Part shown: positions 9,101 to 21,100 of the stretch, piece by piece
Position numbering within the stretch: the stretch's first letter is position 1
Layout of the letters: each line of letters starts with the position of its first letter
NCBI GenBank assembly: GCA_013368495.1
Contig: LUCH01001014.1
Span: 81,781-145,780, forward strand
Direction: 5' to 3'
DNA length: 64,000 nt
From: Paragonimus heterotremus
Lineage: Eukaryota; Platyhelminthes; Trematoda; Plagiorchiida; Troglotrematidae
Made by a program: the position numbers and the translations under genes
The notes under the pieces: generated by a model
What the model was told of the DNA's origin: nothing
The model's input: only the letters and a program-made list of their open reading frames with translations
The model's database searches: none

Positions 9101-12100
9101 AAAAGACTACGACTGTCGGCTGTCTGTAACAGTGCCGATGTTCCAAGATCCGTCGCAAAATAAAAATATGAACAACGCATTCTCGACCGGATCAAAATCC
9201 TGCCTGTTCTTCAAGTATCTGGCTTTCTCTGGGCTTAGTAAGCCGACGTAAAATAAGGCCGGTGAGTAACTTGGACGCAATTGACACCAAACTGATGCCT
9301 CTGTGGTTGTCACACAGATTTCGGGCCCCCTTTTTGAAAACGGGAATGACTGTTGATAGGCACCAGTCACGAGGCACCTCTTCAGTCTCCCAGATCGTCT
9401 GGAGGACTTTTGTCAGTTCTGATATTAACTTCTCGCCACTATCCTTGAAAAGAGAAGGAGGGAGGAGGTCTGGACCAGGAGCCTTATTACGCTTCAATAA
9501 CTTGAGCTCCAGGGCCACTTCGGCTTCAGACGGAGGACCGTCAGGAATGCAGTAACTGACCGATTGGGTCCCGTCGTCCACACGATCTGGCTGAGGCCAG
9601 CTGAACTGCTGTTCAAGATGTTCAGCCCATCTGTCAAGTCGGCGCGACTGACTGGTAATAAGTGAACCATCTTTTTCACATATCGTTTCACTTACACCGA
9701 CTCGACGGCCAGTACAACCACGGATCAGGGGAAAAAACTTTCTGCCATTCCCAGATAAAAAGGCTTTTTCCATCTCTTGCGATTGTTCGACCAAGCAGTG
9801 CTCACTGTCTTTGCGCAAGCTTTTAGTCAGCTTGCGTTTAAGTTCTCGACGGTCATCGTTATATTCAAAACCAGGTGAGATCGAGCGACGCTTGTTCATG
9901 AGGTTTATCGACGTGACGGAAATCTAGTTCTGTCGCAACTGAACAGCTCCTTCGGAACATGCCTGTTCACGGCATGATATTCCAGTCTCTAGCACATGGT
10001 GTCTCTTCGTTCCAGAAAATGATAGAGATCTTTGCAAGCCGATCGCAAAGGTTTTCGAGGCCTATCACAACGTGCATAAACGTATGATCCTTTGTTGAAT
10101 TTGTGAGGGAAATTATTTTTTTCTTCGAGCGCGACGGTTGCCGGGGCATTTTGGATACGCAGACTTACAGGTGACTTTCGTAACTGATTGTGTTACAGGA
10201 TTTGTTAGAGGTAGAGGTAGTAAGTAATTAGCCGGGTAAATTTAAGATAGTGTTATGAATGAGCTCAACTGGAGAACACTAGCCTGCTCCACAAACGGAA
10301 TTTCTCATGTAAAGAAGCACAATATGAAGTTCGTCATGCCAAGCAGTCGATCCTGTTGTATTCGTTCGTGAAATTTTAGAGGTCCTAGGAAATTCTTCAA
10401 TCATTCTGCTGACCTACAGATGATAGGTTGATGTGCTGATACTTTGAATACCGGGAAGAATATTAACTGCTCAAATACATAGGATTCGATCTGTACAAAC
10501 CATGATAATCGGTTATGATAGACTCTAAGCCGAAACGCGTGGTCTGTCTGACTACGTAGGTAGATTTCAGAATCCTGAAGATTGTATTGAAAACAGTAAA
10601 ATGCTTCGAGCAATCGTGTCCATCTTCCGATACATGTGAGAAGGTATTAACGATATTTCAAAAGTGTGGTAAAGGTCTAACGTATCGGAAGCAGGTAACT
10701 CTTCTGGATAAATGGCAGTGAAGTTTGAAGAGGCTGTAGAATGTCCACTTGTCGATATACTTGTTCACGTTCAACCAAACGAAATGTCTAATAATGTGTT
10801 CTCTAACTGTTTTAGTTTCTGGGCGTGAATAAAGTTGAGTAAATTTTTCCACATTCCAGCTGAAGCAAAAAGGTATGATCTTATGGAAAAAAATAACGTC
10901 CCGGGAATACTCCGTGATACTTAATCTTTTGTATTTTCATGGTAGACGTATATTTACTCACATCAGGATCACTGGTTTAAAGTTTTGTTATACTCACGTA
11001 ATCGACACTACTTTCAAATGAGATGCTAATTACCTGCACTCTCGGAAGGAAGTCAATCGCAAATGTACCGACTATTGGGAGTAAAGTGGGATATGTCGTC
11101 TAACATATCAAAGCAATATAACAACACAATGGTCATGGTTCTTTGACCGTTAAACAATCCTTCTTTTGAGCATGTGATCAAACACCCTTCGAGCGATTTC
11201 AATCATGTCAGAACCCAGCAATCCTAGTTTGAAAGTCACTAAGAGTCCAGGGATGTTGGTGTGATGAATTATGCTTTGTTTGACGATTAAATTATGGAAA
11301 ATGAGATTAGGAATTCCTTGAAATTAAACAAGCAGTGGAACACCCTCCGGATACACATCAATCAGAGTGGCTGAAAGACGAAAAGAGTGTTTCTGCTTCT
11401 TGATGTTTAACGATCAAATTGGTGATAGGTCAGAAAAAAACGACGATATTTCATATTCACTTAAAAACCAAATTCGTTCAGGAAGTCTGTGCTAGTAATG
11501 GCAAACTGAACATCCGCGATGAGAAACTCCACTGCTAGGAGCACAGTGAAAAAACGTTCGTTATAGGTTGGAATCACTGATTGTCATCTTTAAAGATAGG
11601 ACCATCCAGGAATGTGAGTGAAAAAAAGAGATTGGTTATCGTGTCGATAAACAAGATAGGACAAATTTTTTCATAATGTATGAAAAGTAGGCGATATGGG
11701 GTCTGAGTTACAGTTGAGTTTGTTTACCGAACTCAACGGGCCCTGTTGCCGTCCGAAAGCACACGAGTGCTAAGGAAGCTGGCAAAGAATGGTGTGACGT
11801 TTTGTGTGTGTGCACGAAATCTTTGATGGTAAAGGTATATTCCATCCGAACCACGAGTGTAGGATGGCAATATGTTATGCTGATATATTCTTAGTCAATC
11901 GAATTAACTGGGGCTGGAGTTGTTCAATTGGATGTTGCTGCGTACGAAACAAGGATACGAGTGAAGGCATCTTTCGAGGTGAACGAACTGGGAATAATTC
12001 TATCATTGTAACCGGGTGGTGTGAGTTCCATAACTTTGTCCGTTACTAACACTAGATCTCCCAAGTTACAGTTAGGAACGCGTGAACGTTGGAGTTTAAG

Positions 12101-15100
12101 AAGCGTTGTGCAGACAGCAGTTTTAGTAGACAATATTTTATGGACTTAACAAATGAATTGAGAATAACACAACATTACGAGCAAGTTGTAATACGCAACG
12201 TTTCAACCACTTCGGGTGGCCTTCCTCAGGAATGTTGTAGTCGAAATAACATATTTTTAGATGCTAGCTTGCTAATTACAATACGTTGTAAATAGTATGG
12301 GTAAAACCAAACATCTAAGTAATATCAGAAGGATGTGTAACCAAAGTGTAATGCAAATAACAGATAAATATCACAGGTGCACTTACAGCAAAGGTTCGGA
12401 CAAAATACAAAGATCCAATCCGTGGGTGTGTTAGTGGAGTGTTGTGTGGAATCCTATAGATGTCAACGTAAGGATTTACAGGATGGAAACACTGTAATCC
12501 ACGGAGCACTGTAGCTGTGGTTTGTTCACCGGCGCACGAGAGACCCAGACGAGCTGTGTTCACATGTGTGTACGGCTCGTTGTCTTGTCGGCTCCGGTGA
12601 GGACACTGGGTTGGATCACGTGTCATAGGCTAATATCCGAGATGAGGTTGTCTGTGTGTGTGTGTTCGTGTGTGCGTACGTGTGTGTGCACGTGACATTG
12701 ACTACAGTGGTGTTGACAAACTGTGAGTCGTTCGAAGTCACTGCGGATTCATACGCCTAAGGGTCGCTCAGCGGTGGATGCGTGGGCAAATGCCACAGTA
12801 AGTCGGTCCAGGCATATGATCTTGACCACACAACGGTGTGCTGCTACATATTTAACACAACGCCAGAACTGTTTGACTTGATTCGTACTGGATTTGGTGG
12901 GGATATCTTACATCTATGGACATGTTACCTTGATGACTTCGCAGGTGTGTCAGAAGTTGAAAGGGTTGACGATCGTCAATGTGTACATCACTCAATAGCC
13001 GTTGTAAAACGTTTGTGTTCAGAATAGAACACGCGATTTAACATGTGCCCCAAAATGTCAAAAAAGTCAGTTTACCGGGGTCGACAATGAGGTCCAGGGC
13101 ATCGATTATCACGTTCAGCCAAAGTTTAGTCACGGCACAATCTGTTGAGTGATGTGGTTTTTGTGACAAAGCAACATTCAGTTTTATAATACCATTTTTC
13201 TGATCATCAAGTCCATAATATGCACTTTTTTAGACAGGCGAAGAAATATTATTAGAGTTAGTAAACTAGGTCCGATGTAAATAACTTTTATAGAAAATGA
13301 ATTATATACAGAAGATGCGTTCACTCTTACTCCTTCCCATAATGTTAACCAATTACTTAGACACCGTTTGCTTTGAGAACTGGATATGCATCACTGCCAT
13401 GTCAACTTTACAGGTGCTAGACCTCTTTAGTTATGATTTGGGCGTGGACCAATTTTCGTGCTACCAAACCCCATATGAATACAAATCATTTCGCATCTCT
13501 TTTGTGCAACTCATACAAGCAGGAGACAAACTGACCAGTTAATAAACCGGGGGAATTTTAGCTTTTCAAAAGTTTCGGCTGAGTATAACAAGGATTTTCA
13601 AAAGACTGTAGAGGTCTCTGAACTCTGGCACTCAGAAGTCGAACAGACTAAATGACAGTGTTCACTCGAATCGTCAGAGACAACAAGAGAACCTATCGGA
13701 ACGAAACGGGCGATAAGTATTGCGCTTAGTCCCTAATACAGCAAGACGTGCCTCGGACCACAACGTACTGTTTACTATCAATAAGCTGCACAACAGATAT
13801 CAAGTGTCATAATTAAAATGGATGAACCTGAACGAATCCATTCTAGTGAATCCGCGGTAAATACAGCATCGTCTAGTTTGGACTAAAGCTGACTTTTCTT
13901 GAAACAATCAATGTCAATTCGTTTGCTTCTGTAACTGGAAAAAATAAAATGGATTTGTCAGGTGCTGGTAGCCATTGGCATTAAGATGTTCAGAAATAAA
14001 ACGTGTACTTTAGCCAAAACATTCAAGACAGACGATCGATAATTGTACAGGAAGCAGTTCCGGTCTGTGAAGTGAATGAATTGCCCTAATCACACTGTAG
14101 TCCATATGGACATAGCGGTTTATTCGAGGAATTACAGTTTTGCATTAGGATATTAGCGCTGTATTCCTGATCTCAACTTCCATAGAAGTGCTATTCAGCT
14201 TGGTAGCTAACCAACTGTACAAATACACTAAAGTGTACAGCTCGATAGTTGAACTGACAGTTACTGTGAAACATTATACTAATCAGTTGTACGGTTATTG
14301 CACAGGGATGAACGTATAATGTTACTGTGACCAGTAAAAAAACATTTGTGTATAACTCACCTTCTGTTACACTTATGTGAGCAAACTTCTACATACAGCT
14401 CTCTAACAACGTTTGTTTCATTGTTGCGTAAGAGAGTTGTTGTCACTTGTTATGAAAGAAGATATTGCTAAATGGTGGGATGAACCTATGATTTTGTCAC
14501 GCGGTACAGGCTGGAGTTGCAATAGCAATAAGGTAGGATCGAACTGGCAGAAATCAGTGGGGACAGGTGTAATTCCTTGACCATGCTGTCGTTAATACCG
14601 TCTTGTGGTAACTGAGAAAGAAGAGGACGCATGAACAGCGTCAAGAAAATACATAGAAATTGGATCTAAAATATACTCACGACAACGATTGACAAGGACA
14701 GTTGGTTTAAGAACCAGATAACTGGAAAGATTCTAGTGGAAAACGAATCCAAAACAGTTACGACTCCATTTGTGATGAGTTCCCCAATTCCGTGCTAGCT
14801 AGAATAAGCATCGATGATAACTCATATCTCGAGGAGCCACAAATGAGAAAAGGTCAATTGAGTAGGGACTTGTTTGACGCAGGTGAGAAAACGTGTTGTG
14901 ACGCTGTACAAACTGCGAGTTGGAATCTCGTTCCGTTTGTGTATAAAAGATATCCATGAGGCCGCTCTGAATCACGCTAGCAGCATTGCGTTTAGGTCGG
15001 TCAGCCGCATGGTAGCGTGTTCGGACGTATTTAGAACCCAGCCGATCGGATTCAACCGGACGCAGCTGCCTGGATGCCAACACGACTGTAGATTGACGTG

Positions 15101-18100
15101 GCCACTCGACAGATTCAAGTAACGGAGTGTGTGGTTATCACGGGATTAGTAACACACGGACAGACGGCGGAAAGTATAAGGACTGACTCCCACAAACCTA
15201 GTGCAGTCATCGGCCGCAACCGCCTTGGTCAAATCACGTTTTCGAACGTATACTCGTTCTTCCGAATCACTGCTTCATATTTCTATGGAAAACTTACTAA
15301 TGACGTCATCACATCGACTTTTTACCGTAAACAGTGAGTGGATGTCGACGTGAGTGAAGTTCATATGTACGAAGGGGAGTCAAAAAGTAATGCCATTTTA
15401 TTTCGGAAAGGTATAATTACCAACACAGGAACATGTATTATACATCAAAATAAAGCTGGTCCTCTGTGGATCACATCCCTACTTCTCAACATAGTCACCG
15501 TTACGCTCAATAGCAACGTTCCACCCTTGAATGAGCGCATGTATCCCTGCCTCGTAAAATTTTGTTGTCTGTTCTTTGAGCCACTTCTTCACTGTGGTTT
15601 TCAGTTCCTCGTCACTGGAATAATGTTTGCCTCTCAAACCCTCTTCCATGGGGCCGAAGAGGTGATAATCTGAAGGCGCTAAATCTGGTGAGTATGGAGG
15701 ATGTCGTAAAGTTGTCCACCGGAATGAGGCGATTGTCTCCCTTGTCTTGATGCTTGTGTGTGGCCAAGGATTGTCTTGCAGAAGGAGGACTTTTTACCCT
15801 TCAAACGACGAACCCACCTGCATACATTGCTATAATCTACAATATTGTCCTCTAACACATCTGTTAATCGCCTGTGAATGTTCATGAGGGTTTCCCCCTC
15901 AACAACAAGGAATTCAATCACTGCTCTTTGTTTTTGACGCAACTCTACGGGGGCAGCCATTTTGAATTTTCCTTGTGAGTCTAAAAACATGAAAAGTAGG
16001 AAAAAAACTTTCACATAACGTAAATGATGTAATCATTTATAACCGGGAGAAAATTCGGGTAATTTTATGAAAAACTTAACCAGAATTAAAAACATTGGCA
16101 TTACTTTTTGACTCCCCCTCGTAATAGCTCATAGCAATTGTGTTTTACATCCTTGGCCTACTTGCGTCAGAAACAACCTGCGTTCTCGTCAAACGGCAGG
16201 AGTATAGCCCAGAAGTCAACGGCATGAAATTTACGGAATTTACTTAGTTGTTACATACTTAGGTTTTGGATACTAAAAAAGGATTTTCCATGTACGGTCC
16301 ATTATTATACACGACAAATTTGTTCCTAAAAGAGGTTACAACCACAGTTGCTTTTCTTCTTAATTATGCTTGAGTTCTTGTTATGAGCATCTTCGAATAC
16401 AATGTGGTTGTTAACAATTCAGTACTGGCTATCTTGCACACTCAATTTCTGCCGTGAAAGCTATCTCTATCATCTGAGTTATTAAGATTTGTGCATATAA
16501 CCAAAAACCTATTACCACTGGTTGAAACACTTATCCAACAGTCTGGTGAGAATAGGTTGTTATGATAGCTGATTGACCTATTATTTTTCCACCTCGAAAG
16601 TATATTATCCCTTTTCAGCGTCGTTCTTTCGAACTCGCAGTTAACGCACGCTTATAGGTCGTGTCAGAAAGTGGTGCCTGATAGCACTGAGTCCGAATTA
16701 GTCCGTCAGAGTTATCGAAGTCGAGGGACACTGGACACTTGAGCTGTATCTCTTGTGGTTTCACTTACACACCTCGTATCAGGTGAAAACTGGCAAACGA
16801 AGAATAGGTAGAGTACGAATGACGTTAAATTGTGTCCAATTCAGATTGTAGGTGCGAGGGACCACGCCTGGTCAGCAACACAACTAACGTACGATCGATA
16901 CTTTAGTAGTTAAGGCCACAGAACTGTGGTACGACGACTATGAGTTTGAATCTGTAATTATCATCTTTCACTAACGAGTCCAAACAAGTATGCAACTTGA
17001 CATGAGCTGCATAAGTGATGAAACTGAAATGAAAATTTCAGAAGAGACCTAGTTGCGAGAAGTCAGTGCTTTGGCTGGATTCGAACCAGCGATAGAAACA
17101 CCACGTCCAAACACGGTAAGCGCTCCATCAGCTGAACTACGAAACCACGCCAGGAGCTCGGTTCGAATTCAGCCAAAGCCTTGACTTTTAGCAATTGGGC
17201 CTGGTCTAAAATGATAAATCTGCTAAACTACTTATTCTTAATGAAATGAAACTATTGTTTTAATATTTGAACTACACAACAGTGATCAGTACAGATTTGC
17301 GATGGAACAGGCTGTTTGAATTCTAACCCAGCGAGAATGGCAGTTATTCGGAGATCAAAGTAGCTAACACATTTTTCATCTGTTGTGTCTTCCTACAGAT
17401 TAAATCAGAATCGTTCCTAGAGGATATCAATAACATTTTGAACGCTGGCGATGTACCCAATATATACACCCTGGACGATCTGGACAAGATTTTTGACGCG
17501 ATGAAAACAGTAGTTGCCGATCAGAATCTACAACCAACTAAGACCAATCTATTCAACTGCTACACCAAACGTGTTCGTGCAAACCTACACACCGTTATCA
17601 CCATGAGTCCTATTGGGGAAATCTTCCGTGCTCGACTGCGACAGTTCCCTGCCCTGGTCAGCTGTTGCACCATCGATTGGTTCAGCCCTTGGCCGTCAGA
17701 AGCACTGGAGTCGGTTGCCTATCGTACGCTACAACAGATGCCCGAACTAGACGTGGATGAGAATACGATCAAATCGATGGTTCAGATGTGTATCGACTTG
17801 CATCAGTCGGTGATGCGAAGTACGGATCTGATGAAACAGGAACTGAACCGCCACAATTATGTGACCCCAACAAGTTTTCTAGAATTACTAGGTGTATTTT
17901 CAAAGATATACGGGCTGAAGAAGCAGGAAGTGACCATAGCACGTAATCGTACTAAGATCGGATTGGACAAATTGTTATTCACTGAGGAAGTTGTGTCCAA
18001 GTTACAGGAGGAACTGGAAGTTATGAAGCCGGAATTAGAGAAGGCTGTTGAGGAGTCTAAAGTCACAATGGAAGAGATTGCACGTGATTCAAAGATAGCC

Positions 18101-21100
18101 GAAGAAACGAAAAAGGTGGTGGCTCATGAAGAACAACAAGCATTGAAAAAAGCGCGTGAATGTGAAACTATCCGAGATGATGCGCAACGTGATTTAGATG
18201 AAGCAATGCCCGCACTGTTCGAGTCGTTGGAAGCGTTAAAATCGCTGAATAAAAACGATATTACCGAAGTTCGAGCAATGATGCGACCTCCGGAAGGTGT
18301 AAGGCTGGTTATGGAGACTATGTGTATAATGAAAGATGTCAAACCAAAAAAAGTGGCTGGTGACAAGCCCGGAGTGAAGGTGGATGATTACTGGGAACCT
18401 GGGAAAATGCTACTGCAAGATCCAGGAAAATTTCTGGATTCGTTGCTCAATTTTGATAGGGACAACATTCCTGATAGTGTGATAGTTAAAATAAAGCCAT
18501 ACATTGAATCGGAGAGTTTTATGCCAGCAGCAATCGCTAAAGTGAGCAAAGCATGCACAAGCATATGTCTTTGGGTCCGTGCAATGTATAAGTATTATCA
18601 TGTTGCAAAGAATGTGGCTCCAAAGCGTCAAGCACTTCAGTCATCCGAATTGGAACTAGCTGAGACTGAGAAAATATTACGGGAAGCCCGTGGTCGGCTG
18701 AAGGCTTGTGAAGACCGGATTTACAATTTACAAGGCAAATATGACGAGTGTATCCGTCGTCAGCGTGAGTTAGAGGACAAAAGTCAACTATGCGAAGCTC
18801 GTTTGGTTCGCGCAGACAAACTGATTAGCGGTCTGGGCAGCGAGAAAATCCGTTGGAAAGAATCTGTTATTCAATTCCAACATTTGCTTGATAATCTGGC
18901 TGGAAATGTGCTCTGTTCTGCAGGTTCCGTTGCTTACTTCGGACCATTTTCTGGAAAATACCGTACAGATATGTCTACCGAATGGGTTAACAAATTGAAG
19001 CAACACGGTGTCCCTCACACCTCAGATCCGGCACCTACGTTAGTCCAGACCTATGGAGATCCGGTCAAACTGCGTAACTGGCACATATTCGGTTTACCAA
19101 AAGATGTATTATCCATTGAAAATGCCGTTATTGTCCAATTCTCACGAAGATGGCCTCTGTTTATTGATCCACAGGGTCAAGCCAACAAATGGATCAAAGC
19201 ATTAGGCTCACATGAGGGCATGACTGTGATCAAAATGTCAGATAAGGACTTTTTGCGCAGTCTTGAAAATTCGATTCGATTTGGAAAACCCTGTTTACTT
19301 GAGAATGTTGGTGAAGAACTTGATCCGGCTCTGGAACCAGTGTTACTCAAACAGACCTACAAACACCAGGGTGCGACCGTGATTAAGTTAGGAGATGCTG
19401 TGATTCCGTATCATGAAGATTTTCGATTTTATATTACAACAAAACTTCCAAACCCTCACTATAAGCCGGAAGTCTCGACTAAAGTAACTTTGGTCAATTT
19501 CACCTTATCACCAGATGGTTTGGAAGATCAACTACTGGGTATTGTGGTAGCAGAGGAAAGGCCGGATTTGGAGGAGGCCAAGAATCAGTTGATTGTTAGC
19601 AACGCCAAAATGAAACAAGAACTGAAGGAGATCGAAGATAGAATATTAGAACGTTTGAGCGCCACAGAAGGCTCTCCGGTGGATGATGTTGACCTAATTC
19701 AGACACTGGAAGCCTCAAAATTGAAGTCCAGTGAAATCCAAGCCAAAGTTGTGGTTGCCGAACAAACGGAACATGACATTGATGAGACACGTAGCAAGTA
19801 CATCCCGGTGGCGGTGCGCACGCAAATTTTGTTCTTTTGTGTTGCTGATCTTGCAAATATCGACCCGATGTATCAGTATTCACTGGAATGGTTCGTCAAT
19901 ATATTTCTTAATGGGATTGTGAATGCGGACAAAGCTGGTAGGTCGAATGACAGCTGTTTTGGTACTGTTGCTATACATTATGCCCCCGATCGACTCAAAA
20001 TAATGATATGTATTGCAAACTCCCCATCAGATGTGGGATTACTAGTATATCGAGTCGTTTCATACTCCTGAGATAATGTTCATTAATTTGAACTGGTAAT
20101 CCACTACAGGGAATTACCAGTATGCAGAGAAGTGGACACCAGTGTTAAAAAGAAATAATTATTTGAATTCATTATAACACATGTGTAGAGGAATGGTACG
20201 ACAATCAATGGGGTTGTTGCATAGTTCCTATTGCTACCGGGTCAGTTGGCATCATTGTACGCGATCGACCTGGAACGACCACAAGAGCGATTTTCCATTC
20301 TTACACCAGGATGGCTGGATAGTTTATATCGTTGGAACTGTGGACGTAATCGTGTTGACCAATCAGCCAATGATTACGGATAAGTAAGCATAAGTCTTAA
20401 ACCCTAGAGTTTATTGGCAGATACATCGTGCCCACACGGATTTTTTTAAAAGTTTCCATTACCGTTACAGGTTGTTAATGGGAGTTCGTAGTATGAATCT
20501 AAAATCGTGATGTGTAGCACAGAAATACTTTTAAAAGTATGCACGCAAGTAATCAAGTTTTTACAGCACTCTTTCAGGTTATATATCACGAGAAAGAGTG
20601 AGGCAGGATTAATCAAACAGAATTTTGACAACCGGGAGTGCCCCACAGTTGAACCTTGTCGTATTGAAGTCTGCTGTTTACCAGTAACAAACACATACGA
20701 GAGCTTAGTATCAATTGATTGGCTCATCTGGGTTTTTGTACAGATTATTCTACTTCAGTTGGTATACACTCATCAACCTCTTGTTAAACACACGTTTTGA
20801 CTGGTGAAGAAATGTGACTAAACAATGCTCTGCATGGCGAATCCGTTAAACAGAAACAATTGAATTCGATTAGGTGTTTCTTATTCCCATAAACTAGCTA
20901 CTCTAATCACCTGCTGAACCACATGTTCTGCATTTACGAATCTGAACCATGGTGACTTGTAAGTTCATTTCTCAGCCGCATTCGAATGGTATTTACTAAG
21001 GTTTTTCTTAGACAAAATGTAAATCCATGTATTTCACTTATTCAGTATAGAATGTATAGATATGCGTCTACTTCCATATATTTCTTCCATCCGTATTTCA

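Larger units (their letters stand above)
15370..16121 (-). mobile_element. Mariner element, internally deleted, 752 bp
   Basis: 26-bp terminal inverted repeats (15370-15395 and 16096-16121) match at 25 of 26 positions and are flanked by TA on both sides (15368-15369, 16122-16123), the mariner target-site duplication. On the minus strand the transposase N-terminus reads MAAPVELRQKQRAVIEFL and SNVCRWVRRLKGK, a mariner-type helix-turn-helix. In another frame the C-terminal part reads LRHPPYSPDLAPSDYHLFGP and KWLKEQTTKFYEAG. The middle, holding the first catalytic Asp, is deleted at about 15775-15800, so it could move only if transposase were supplied elsewhere. It lies antisense in DNAH1 intron 1. 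Confidence 0.9.

Noticed and set aside
20042..20071. Alternative end of dynein by read-through into intron 2
   Set aside because: The frame runs into intron sequence; donor gtaggt at 19938 and phase-matched exon 3 explain the gene fully.
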